The position numbers and the translations under genes were made by a program. From NCBI RefSeq assembly GCF_022605165.1, contig NC_063078.1, positions 434,001-498,000 of the forward strand: a stretch of DNA of 64,000 nt, in the 5' to 3' direction. Origin of the DNA: Purpureocillium takamizusanense (taxonomy: Eukaryota > Ascomycota > Sordariomycetes > Hypocreales > Ophiocordycipitaceae). How positions within the stretch are numbered: the first letter of the stretch is position 1; each line of letters starts with the position of its first letter. The notes under the pieces are model-generated. The model saw only the letters and a program-made list of their open reading frames with translations. It did not search any database and was not told where the DNA came from. Below, piece by piece: positions 1-10,204 of this stretch.

Positions 1-1476
1 CCCCCTACAGTCTACCGGAAGGATTTACCCGCGCCACTGTCGCACGTTTGGCTCTGCAGCACACCCTGCTGTGATATACGCCTTTCAGCAACATGTCTAT
101 CACTCAATGTTCAAATGCATGGGGTAGCTTTCGCTTTGCTAGAGGTCTCAGGTGTATCGAATTTTGCTCACGAAAACTTGGTTTCGCTGTCGGATACATA
201 TACTAAGTTAGTAGACAAGTGTCCACGACGTAGCCCCACAATGTAAGAATCTCCCCCCCTCGATGAAACAGAGGATCACGCCGAACATTTTTATTACAAT
301 GGCGGAGACCATCATGTAGCCACATTCCCTGAGAAAAGTTCTAGGGTAAAGGGCGTCCGTGGTCCCTGCAGCAAGACCAGCAATTGCCCTACCGGAAGGT
401 CAGCCACGCAGTACTACCTTCACACAGACATGCACATAGGGTCAGAGTCTGATCGGGCGCCTCATCAAGCACGTACCCACCGAGTCGCAACCTGCATCGT
501 GCATATCCAGTCAGTGAGGCTATCGCGGAATGTATAGACCCATGGCACCTACCCATCCGTCAGGACATGGCCGCCGTTCAGGCGAGCAAGTCATCTCACA
601 GCCCCCCCAGGGTTGTGGTGATGGGATAGCACCGGCAGCGACGCCGAACACCAAGAATACGTGAAGGGGCTTCATTGTGGACACGAGGCGCAAGATGTAT
701 TAGGTAGACGACCACCAGGTTTTTGCTGACTTTGAAAGGTGAGACGATAGGATAGTAGTGACAATATTCTTGGAAAGTTACGAGGTGCGCCTGTTCTTAT
801 AGACGGCCACGGAGATATGGAAGCAGTCTATTCCCCCAGGTACTTCTGCAATCCTCCACCGGTATGGCCAGGTGTTACGAAACCCCGCGCCAAGAGCATT
901 TTCACTTTGGTCAATAAGAACGTGCTGGATGGGGTAAGCGTTACTCCATTGCGACGCTTCATGGTCACAAGAAGACTCTCCGGGCCAGCGGTCATCCGGC
1001 TCGCCTCCGCATTTCGCTTGGATTAAGAAACTTAAAGTTTCTGTACGCCGCCGAGAAGCTGGCCCGATGCCACGAGTATAGCGGCATAAATGGTCGCGAC
1101 GCCCACCAGGTGTCTCCCTGAGTGGGTTGCTCGGCGTTACACAAAATTCATATTCATGCCGTGTCGAACCACATTCTGTCGGCCCAAAGTTCTGTCGGTA
1201 TGATGCTGCGCCATCGGAGGACCGGAAACGGATATGAGACTCGGTGTACGATTCATGCGTGGTTGTCGCGGTACCCTTCCACGACTATCCAGACCTTATT
1301 CAGGGCCTCACAAGATCTTGGCGTTGACAGAAATCGTCCCATACGTGGAAAGCCCCTCTCGTTGAGATTCATAATGTTGCGCGAGCCTCGCTTCAACTGA
1401 GCGTGCGCACGTGAACGGCATGGGGGCAATTCGTGGACGTGGGCTGGTTTTCATCGTTAGCCACGTCGAAGTAACG
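1..1476. other. Intergenic sequence with no supported gene
   Basis: I see no convincing coding exon. Open frames here are short, lack recognisable motifs and have no consistent splice structure. The right part may hold more decayed sequence downstream of the HR-PKS relic, because the neighbouring minus-strand relic fades out rather than ending at a clear boundary. Confidence 0.5.
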
Positions 1477-2200
1477 TTAGAATAGCAGAAAGTAACTTGG
1501 TACATGTGGCCATACCTCCATTTGTGCTGACATGCCAGCGTCGGATTGTGATGCGAATATCTCCTCGAGTCGATACGGAAGCCGCCTGTCAGCCGTGGAA
1601 GCGCCTGAGTCCATAATGCCATGGGTAAGGTTCCAAGTCTGTGCACGTGAGAAGCTTGCCATTGCCGACGATGCTGCTCAGGTCAATTTTGACATGTCAG
1701 AGCGACAGGTCATCAACGGTCTGCAGGATGTTGATGGAAGCATCTGTGTTTCGAAAAGAAAAAATCGTAGCGATGGAGCTTACAGTGGTGGCCGAACCGT
1801 GCTCGTGGATAATGTGCTTCGTGGGTCCAGTAAGCGCTGAGTGAGGTCCAATCTCTATGAAAGTGGTTGAGGAAGTGAAGGTATCAAGGGCAAGTTTGAT
1901 CGCGGAGTGAAACATGACTGAAGTATACACGTAACGAGCGTGATTCAATGTCCCAGTACTGTGTTAGCTTTGCATACCTGGTCATGGTGACAAAAATTAC
2001 AGACCCCGGTGCTTCGGGCACTTTCGGGGATCATCTTATGTAGAAGTGCAGATGATCCGGGCCTCCTGCAGCGTGGCCGCCTTTGTAACCTGCCGGAATC
2101 AGGTTGATGGTCTCCGATCGGCATCCGAGCTTGCGTAACAGGGCCAATTGAACACCGACAGCTTGATGGAGTCAATATAGCATTGTTCTCGGTCAAAACC
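1477..2200 (-). pseudogene. Decayed fragment of a highly reducing polyketide synthase (acyltransferase end and AT-DH linker)
   Basis: Minus-strand translation shows the signature end of a PKS acyltransferase domain, FIEIGPHSALTGP, near 1820-1860. In the same frame it continues through VGNGKLLT and LEPYPW, which match the linker after the AT domain of HR-PKSs. The frame is broken by TGA at 1697-1699 and TGA at 1589-1591. Upstream (1945-2200) a VFNWPCYAS-like stretch resembles the AT core but also contains stops. No KS, DH, ER or KR domain is recognisable. It is therefore a relic, not a short gene. Both stops lie where an Arg codon (CGA) could have become TGA. It lies next to the NR-PKS cluster and may be a lost cluster member; that is inference. 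Confidence 0.7.
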
Positions 2201-2777
2201 GGCTATGGTGGTTTCCTATGGACAAGGATGGCGCTCTTGTTCCGTTGTTGCTTGAAGCGCTTCATGTTGTGAGCTCTGCGATTCACGCCACGCCGTTAGA
2301 ACGACAATGTAGTGGGCACAAATGGGATCAATGATCAGCGAGTGTTGTAGTCGGGGGCCTGGGACTACCTACTGCATGTTGACGCCTAGATTTCTCCCGT
2401 CGTCTCAGTGCCTGCCACCTTGTGCGCTGTACTCGCAACATGGGGGGATCCCCCATCATACGGGACGCTGCGGCCAGCCCGGCTGGTTGGCGCCGCTAAC
2501 TCAGATTGCTCTACATTGAGGCTCAGTCTTTATTGCACACACGTAGAGCTTATTCATGACCCTGAGACTCTACTGGATAGTCCTTGTATGGAGTGGTGCT
2601 TGTCTGAAGTAGATCTTGTAGTCTACATGTCAAGTATTTGCGAAGTACATGATGCTCCTCCACTCGACCGGAGGGCTAAATGTAAGTCTTATGCGAAAAT
2701 CAGGGAAACCCCAAGTGCAAAATGTGACACGTGCAAGCGTCACCTCCCAGAAATGTCCGATACAGTCCCCGTGTATA

Positions 2778-5262
2778 TCAAGATGTACTTGTATCATTCG
2801 CAATTGCAGTGCCATTCAGCTGATACTCGGGCGGGATTTCCGGCCAAGCATCTACCCCGTCCATGATGACGACGCCCATCCCACCAGCCAGATGCGTCTC
2901 TAAATGACAGTGTAGAAGCCAGCAGCCGGGATTGATGGAGTGATAACGGATCGCCACCCATTCCGCACCTAAATTGAAGGTGAAGTTGGTCATTGCCGTA
3001 TCGCGGATGTTGGGGTTCTCCAGGTTGAACAAGTGGGGTTGGTGCAGCACGGCTTCCGCGACGGAGCTGTAGTTCCATTTACCGTATCCGTGGCCCATGA
3101 CGTGAAACTTGTTGCCGTGTTTGTGAATCGCGTGGTAGATCTCGACTGGTTCGCCGGGCAAAGCGCCAACGGCTAGTATGACTGCGCCATCGTCTCGTTA
3201 GTTGGTGCACACTGATGGGGGCAATGCAAATGTTTGCCGACGAGTGAGTCTCACTATCAACCCAACTTCCATTTTTTGTTCGAATGATCAACGAATCATC
3301 CACGCCCTTCGAATTGGGCTCGTACAACAGCGGGTGATAGGCCAGCATGTCCACTGGGTAGAGGGTCTTGCCGTTCATAGTCCATTTCCAGGCTGCCCCG
3401 AAGCGGCCCATCTCCAGCAAGTACATCTCGTCTCCCTCGAGCTGAGGTGTCGCTGGCTTGACGTTTGGATACGGTGGAAAGTGATCAATTGTATCGAGCT
3501 GAAATGGAGCCGTGCTATTGTCCATGAGTATCCCGCCGTAGTTGATGTAGCCCTCCTTCTGTTTGGTAGGGCGCTGGTAGCCGAGAGTGTAGTTTTTGAG
3601 TGTGTGTGTGCCGCGATAGCTGAGGACAGCATATCCCGAGACGATCTGCGAAGACCCGTCGTCTGCGAACCGAATAGTGTAGTCACCGGCGGGCTGGTTC
3701 AGCTTGACCATGGCTGCGATACGCTGGCCGGGATAGATGAAGACGACCTTGGCCAGGCGAGGTTCTGTCACGCCGTCAGCGTAGTCGATACATGACCCCT
3801 GCTATGCTCCTGTTGGCCAGCGATGAGTTGTCATTGTAGGTGCAGCGGCGCACATACCGATGAACTGTCCGTCAATCTCATAAAGCCACATGTCATGATT
3901 GTCGACGGACACCTTCCCGATTCGAAGTGTGGAGGCCATGATAAAGTTGATGCTGACCCAACCCGACCGGGCATGCTGGTTCACTTTGAAGTACGGCATA
4001 CCCCCTTCGGCGGGCTGGCAGCCACTTTCTAGACCCGGCGGAATCGTTTCTGGTTTTCCGGGCAGGAAAGGGCCCTCGGTAATGTTGACAAAAGGCAGGC
4101 ACCTACCCAGAGCATCGAGCATCGTAAGTCACTATAAAGTGTCCCCAGAAGTATTTGGGAATACCGTACCCTTTGTCGTTGACGTATCCAGGCAAGATGA
4201 CGTTGGCAATATTCGGGGGTGTTACGGCAAAAAGCTCCTCAATAGGCGGGCAAAAAAGAGACCCCTTGCCATTGATGAGCAAGCTGTCCATACAGCTGCA
4301 ACAAAGTCATGCCCCTCAGCTTAACTCTCTCCCTTTCCATGCGCGATGACTGCTTACAATATGTCGAGCTCTGAATCTTCTTGAGCCTTCATGTAGTCCC
4401 ATGAAGTGTAATTCGTCCACTCCGACAGGACGAGCATTGTCGGGTCGTTGGCTGCCGCTCGCATGGCACGTATTTCCGATTTCGGCAGGCCTGGGATCAG
4501 GTGGAATGGTGTGGGACTCTCGGGCTTTGGCCTGATAAAGATCGCGCCGTATAGACCGTCTAAGATGTCCATGCGAGAATGCGAATGGTACCTGTAATCC
4601 TGTGAGTGGCTGGCCTACAGCCGAACGTAAAGATCCGGGGGCGTGGCCTATGTTCCCGGCCGCGCTGGCCTAGCTCCTGCTTGGACTAAGTTACTCACCA
4701 ATATGTTCCTGACGGGGTCGCTTTGAAGTTGTAGACGTAGCTCTGACCCGGTTCAATAGGCTTTTGGGACAGGCCAGGCATGCCGTCCGACCATGGCGTA
4801 CCAGGCAGTCTAAGTAAGAGTGCATTAGATTTGAAGCAGCCGACCTGACCAAGCAAAGCAAATTTCTGGTGCATGTTTACTTACGAGAGCCCGTGCCAAT
4901 GGATGGAGGTGTTGAAGGGCATGTAGTTGTTTACAGTAATCTGTCATGATGGGCATGTTGGTAGCGCGCTCCAGTCACTAGTTTGAATCGTGTCCGAGGG
5001 CTCCTTCCAGAAGCACACCTACCTGGACATCATCATCTTCGTTGAAAATGAGCTCGGGGCCGGGAAACTGGCCGTTGACCTTGGTCAAGAGGCGAGAACG
5101 TCCATTTGGACTTCCTAATTCCCAGGTAATATCGAGCGTTTTGCACACTGCCCCTGGCCTACATCTCCGTTTGGAGCTCTCCGTACTCCTCGCATCGGCG
5201 GAGGGCGCATTGATTGAGGAGATAACGCAGGCGGCAACGAAAGTAAGCACGGTGAACAGCAT
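2778..5262 (-). CDS. Secreted laccase / multicopper oxidase of the pigment cluster
   Basis: Eight exons (5262-5023, 4940-4885, 4809-4699, 4591-4358, 4295-4170, 4102-3858, 3764-3255, 3181-2778) join in phase to 641 residues. All three cupredoxin regions are present. The copper ligands are visible in order: [21 protein letters not shown] and HCHLETHL, so the type 1 and trinuclear sites look complete. The chosen Met begins a good signal peptide ([16 protein letters not shown]); another in-frame Met at 5346 would add 28 residues and give a signal anchor instead. Laccases in pigment clusters, such as Gip1 for aurofusarin, oxidatively couple phenolic polyketides outside the cell. The position beside the NR-PKS cluster supports that role here. 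The specific substrate is inferred. Confidence 0.88.
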
Positions 5263-5779
5263 CGCACCAGCAGATCGCAGAGTTCTTTTTCGTGCAGAGT
5301 AGACCAAGTCGACGTATGCAAAAAGGTACAGACCAGACACAAGCATTTAGATCGTTTCGGCGTCAAAATTGCACACTTGCTATGAAGCACTCTGAGGATG
5401 TACGATCCCCGAAAGATTCCCCATTGGCTGGTGACGCTGTTACGCAAGAGCCTGCCTCTGAGACCGATCGTGAACTACCCCCCCTTCCAGCTCCGAAATA
5501 GTTTGAACCCTTGTCAGCGAGCTGAATCCCTGAACTGAGCTATCCCGAGCCTTTTACCCCGATGATTGCTTGCGGGGCCATAAATGATAGCTGGTCACTT
5601 GAGCTGACCCTTGTCTCCGTGACCAGTATACGACGTCGGCGTTTACCATGTGTCCCGCTGCAGTGCATCTAGCTAAGTCTATTTTACTTCCTCCTTACCT
5701 TCAAAGTCCTTGATCAAGTATAGTTGTTGCGGAGATCTAGTCCTTCATCAATTCATCATGCGGTGACAGCATAAGCCCG

Positions 5780-6403
5780 AAGCATCGGGGTTCGGTTCGC
5801 GGTGCTCGACGACGACTGTCGTCAATTGGAACAAGTCTGGGAAAGACGCCGCAGACTTGTGCATCTTGTGTGGCTGGTGAGCGTTTTACACGCAGGAGGC
5901 TACCAGCATCAACGCTTAGGTTTAATAATGGCGAGGGCCTTGGCGGAGAATGGAGCGTCAAGTCCGAAGTGGGATACATCAACCTACTGGTGGCCAACGC
6001 CGGCAAGTCTGAGCCTATGCTGGAGACTCTCAAGCCGTGCCATACCCTCCAAGACTTCGTGAAGCTGGCGTGGTCATCGTCCATGGAGGAATTTACGTCC
6101 GCGTTGGACCTGAACTGCACGGCCATATACTACTGCGTGGTTGCCTTCTTGGAGCTCCTCGACGCCGGAAACAGGACCGCCAATCGATACTCTTTAAGCC
6201 GTACATCATAGACAAGACGAAGAAGTTGACTGAGGAGGGCGTTTCTCGAGGGTGTCTGGCATCAGCCGGCAGAGAGGGCCGGATCCGAAGAAGACATGGG
6301 CGGGCTTATCCTGTACATTTGCAGCCAAGCCGGAGTTTTCCTGAACGGCAGTGTCATGCTCGTTGACGGCGGGGAGTTGGCCACCATACCAGCGACTTGC
6401 TGA
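5780..6403 (+). pseudogene. Decayed short-chain dehydrogenase/reductase
   Basis: The stretch near 5965-6020 encodes VGYINLLVANAGKSEP, containing the NAG motif of classical SDRs. The end (about 6265-6403) encodes QPAERAGSEEDMGG, then GLILYICSQAGVFLNGS and VDGGEL before a TGA at 6401-6403, matching an SDR C-terminus. These pieces lie in different frames. The N-terminal GxxxGxG cofactor motif is not found, although AVLDDDCRQ near 5800 looks like the second beta strand. Only about 120 codons separate NAG from VDGG, where an intact SDR has roughly 150. The catalytic YxxxK region is absent. The gene appears inactivated by deletion and frameshifts. Confidence 0.75.
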
Positions 6404-7572
6404 AGCTGCGTACCCTAGGTAGATAAATGATGCATTTTTGTGACTCTCAGGAGCGACCGGAGCCTGCTGGAAGAAGGGGGGGGAGGAATGTCGCACACTG
6501 TCCATTTGCAGCTCTTTTTGATTGATACTAGCACGGAACACGGTGCTGTACTTGTGATATGTGATCAATTACTCTGGGGTTTCAGGTCAATTTACCAAGG
6601 ACAACATTAAGGTGCGGTAGCCAGCACAGACTGTATACTGTACGGTGCTGCCGCATCGCACGGGTCATTTTACATATCGATAGGGGAAGTGGCGTACGGG
6701 TTGGTCCCATCAATCTTCATTACTGCGGTGCCACTCCGTCAAGGCATATGTATGTAGCACATTACGGGTGTGGTCGGCAATCTCTGCCGCCGTCTGCACG
6801 CGTCACCCGATGGCGTAAGTTCACACAACTCCCCCTCTTCTTTGCACCCCTGGTTCTCCGACCATCTCCAGAAACACCAATAGAGACAAGAGGACAACAG
6901 TCGAGCAGTTAGTCACAGGGTACCGAGTACAACTACCGGTCTCAACACGCGTCACACCTGACCGCGTGAGGCACTTAGACGGGAGCTTCGGGAGCTTCGT
7001 CAGAGGTTGCTGGCTGGGGCTGCGAGCAGCAGCGTCAAGTCCAGTCGCAGTCGCGATCTCATCTGGAGTCCGGAGACCACATGCAGTTGCCAACAACATG
7101 GCCAGAGCTTCGTGTCCGCCCATGACGTGGACGCATACGTAGTTCAAAGTGCGTAGTCGGTGCTTGGAGCCCAACATCAACACATAGAACCATCTACAGT
7201 CGGTAGTCGGCGGCGTCTGGTGTGCCGTCTGGTGGGACTAGACTTATAGGAGGAGTCGCCCTTAGCCCCCGGGGAGTGGTGTAACACCCGATTGGGCGGC
7301 AGTCGCCGGGGCCCCGCTCTCGGGACCGAGATGCCAACGACAAACCCGCGCCCCTAGCAAGTGCCCCGGGTCACCCTGCAAAACTCCCACTGTACGTACC
7401 TGTAGGACGGCTAACCCAGGACTCGGGGCCCAAGATCTGCCTCGGTGCCGAACGATGCGCTCGTTTGGAGCCTTACAGGGCTGGACAAGACGACTTCATG
7501 TCTTACAAGCTCACGCCACACCGGTCCGAAGATTCATGATCGCCACGCCGCGAGCTCCGGGTGGCGCTCACA
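6404..7572. other. Intergenic region upstream of the MFS gene
   Basis: No supported gene. Open frames on either strand (for example the minus-strand frame at 6821-7183) have no recognisable domain. The right end grades into the MFS promoter. Confidence 0.5.
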
Positions 7573-7578
7573 TATAAA
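7573..7578 (+). promoter_or_regulatory. TATA-like box of the MFS gene
   Basis: TATAAA lies 118 bp upstream of the MFS start codon, a plausible position for a fungal core promoter. No transcript data support it. Confidence 0.4.
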
Positions 7579-7620
7579 CACCACGCCGCGTCTTTGGGCT
7601 CGCTTCAGGGAGCCATGGCC

Positions 7621-7631
7621 TCGTCAGTCGA
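7621..7631. promoter_or_regulatory. AflR-type TCG-N5-CGA motif upstream of the MFS gene
   Basis: TCGTCAGTCGA is a palindromic TCG(N5)CGA site, the pattern bound by AflR-family Zn2Cys6 regulators. It lies 65 bp upstream of the MFS ATG. The cluster encodes such a regulator at 17813-19552. Chance occurrence of six fixed bases is not negligible, so the assignment rests on recurrence in the PKS and methyltransferase promoters. Confidence 0.45.
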
Positions 7632-7695
7632 CTTTGCAGCGGCAAGAGGAGGTCAGAAGCTGCGCCTGTGAGAGCGTCCGACACCACAAGCGAAC

Positions 7696-9521
7696 ATGTC
7701 CGAAAAAGCAGCCGCTACATGTACTATGCCTCCCGCGGCGTCTGAACACAACATGAACGCTGCCAGGGAGGCTCACTCGTCGACAGGTGCAGACCTTGAG
7801 CTAGCGCCAGACAACGAGAAGCACGATGACAAGGCACCCGAGAAGAAGAAGGAGATGTCGGCGGCAGAGGAGGATGAAGCCGGCAAGGTCTACCCGCCGG
7901 CCAAAAAGGCAGTGCTGGTCATGATGGGGCTGTATTTGTCCTTGTTCCTCATTTCCTTGGTAAGTGGTGATGGCTTCCTATATGTCGAGGAGGAGGATTC
8001 AACCCACATCAAATCGGCAGTACATGTATGGGCTGACGCGGAATACTGCAGGACCGAACCATCATTTCAACCGCTGTGCCGGCCATCACGAATGAATTCC
8101 ACTCCATCGACGACATCGGCTGGTATGCTAGTTCCTACATGATGACGGCCTGCGCGTTTCAGCTGTTCTTTGGCCGCATCTACACCTTTTACTCGCCAAA
8201 GTGGTGCTTCATCGTCAGCGTCGCCATCTTTGAAATCGGTTCTCTCGTCTGTGCAGTCGCCCCGAGCTCCGCCGCTTTTATTATCGGTCGCTCCGTCGCC
8301 GGCTTGGGCTCCGCTGGCATTTTCTCAGGCAGCATCGTCCTCACCCTGCACATTGTCCCCCTCCGCCTGAGGCCCGTCTACCAGAGTCTCATGGGCGCCG
8401 TCATCCTCATCTCGACCATTATCGGGCCCCTCATCGGCGGCGCCTTCACCACCCATGTCACCTGGCGCTGGTGCTTCTACGTCAACTTGCCCAGCGGCGG
8501 TGCCACCATTCTCATCTGCATGTTTCTCTTACCCGCGAATCCCGCGAATCCCACCGAGGCAGAGGTCAAGGCCAAGCAACTGTCGATCAGGCAGAAGATC
8601 CGACGTCTCGACCCCATCGGAACGGCCTGCTTTCTTCCCGCCATCGTGTGTCTTATCCTCGCTTTGCAGTGGGGCGGCACTGCGTACCCTTGGGGCAACG
8701 CGCGCATCATTGTGCTTTGGGTGCTTTTTGGGCTCCTGACCATCGCGTTTCTGGCGGTTCAGGTGTGGATGGGAGAGGACGCGACGATCCCGCTTCGCAT
8801 CGCCAAATACCGCAGCGTCTCGGCCAGCACATGGTTCGCCTTCTGGGTCAGCGCAGCGCTCATGACTCTAGTATACTGGCTTCCGGCTTGGTTCCAGGGA
8901 ATTCAAGGCGTCGATGCTGTCGAATCCGGTGTCAGAATCCTGCCGACCATCCTGGCTCTAGTTGTGTCAAGCATCATCGCAGGCGGTTCGGTCAGCAGGA
9001 TCGGCTACTACACCCCCTTCTTGATCGCCTGTTCCGTCTTGATGGCGATTGGTGCCGGCCTGATGACGACGTTTAGAATCGACACTCCAAAGTCGGTCTG
9101 GATTGGCTATCAGGTCTTGTTCGGCTTCGGCGTGGGCCTGGGTCAGCAGCAAGCCGGTTTGGCGGCCCAGACCGTGCTCCCGACCAAGGATGTTCCCATT
9201 GGCGTGTCCTTTAAGTTTTTTGGACAGCAACTCGGAGGAGCAATTTTCGTCTCTGTTGGTCAGAATGTCTTCAATGATAAGTTGCTGGCTGGCCTCGGCG
9301 ACATCGGCATCCGCAACATCAGCGCCGAGGTTGTGCAGAACCTGGGCGCGACCGAGCTTGTGCAACTCTCACCTGGCCATGCCCACGAGATCTTGATCGC
9401 ATACAACGATGCCATAACGAGAGTCTTCATGGTTGGCTGTATCCTTGCTGCTCTGTCGCTGATTGGGTCCTTGTTGACGGAGTGGAAGAGCGTCAAGGGC
9501 AAGAATCTCAAGGGGGGCTGA
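7696..9521 (+). CDS. MFS drug:H+ antiporter-type exporter (14-TM class)
   Basis: Two exons, 7696-7959 and 8052-9521, separated by a 92-bp GT-AG intron, give 577 residues. The intron join restores the classic DRTI sequence after the first transmembrane helix (ISL-DRTIISTAVPAI). A charged hydrophilic N-terminus of about 70 residues precedes many hydrophobic helices. GRSVAGLGSAG and the WRWCFYVNLP motif are typical of 14-TM DHA exporters. The gene lies between the laccase and the PKS. By analogy with AurT-type pumps it probably exports the polyketide product or protects the producer. The transported compound cannot be read from sequence. Confidence 0.9.
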
Positions 9522-9891
9522 GGCTTCATTCAGCTTTACTGGTTCGGTAGAATCACTGTCTCTATGCTGCACTCAAGTTTCTTCTTTTTGGATGTACATG
9601 TTCAAATAGAGTATTATAGTCATTTTAAACCAATGAGTGCAATCGCGCCGTGTATCTTAAGGGTAGAAGGTGACACATCAGTCAAGTCAGTCAATGCCTC
9701 ATCGAATCCGGAGAGTTGAGTGATCACGCCAGGGGCAACTTTCAGGTCCCGTCCCTGTCCCGGCCATCAAGGGGCCCGCTTACCCGAAACATTTGAAGAT
9801 AGCTGCAACGGAGTGACACTCATCTCTCATCGCGTACCCATACTTCATCTTCGTAGGTGTTGTCTCGTGGGTCTGTACAAGGCTTCCCCGA

Positions 9892-9902
9892 TCGTTGTCC
9901 GA
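9892..9902. promoter_or_regulatory. AflR-type TCG-N5-CGA motif upstream of the PKS gene
   Basis: TCGTTGTCCGA matches TCG(N5)CGA and lies about 300 bp upstream of the PKS start codon. Together with the sites at 7621, 20583 and 20628 it may mark regulation by the cluster's Zn2Cys6 factor. Confidence 0.45.
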
Positions 9903-10034
9903 AAGTAACCGAAGACATGTCCGAGCGACGGGTCATCCCCATCCGTCACAGAATGCTTGATTTCTACTCAGCTTACCGACTTCAGCGGGAGTTTCGGCTC
10001 TCAAAGGGCCTTGCTGACATTTTGTAGAGTAAGA

Positions 10035-10040
10035 TATAAG
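10035..10040 (+). promoter_or_regulatory. TATA-like box of the PKS gene
   Basis: TATAAG lies 165 bp upstream of the PKS ATG. This is a sequence match only. Confidence 0.3.
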
Positions 10041-10204
10041 CAGCCGCCGTACCGAGTGAACCTGATGAAGAAGCCCCTACAGTCCACATAGGCAGTAGAG
10101 GCACCCAGATGCAGCAAAACTCCTACTCGGCACATGGTCGTCAGTTCCTCTATTTTGACCTTAGCAGAGACAAATAGTCATTGCTCTATTCCCCGATCTC
10201 AGCC

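Noticed and set aside
6821..7183. 120-codon minus-strand frame between the SDR relic and the exporter
   Set aside because: Mixed composition, no domain and no splice structure.
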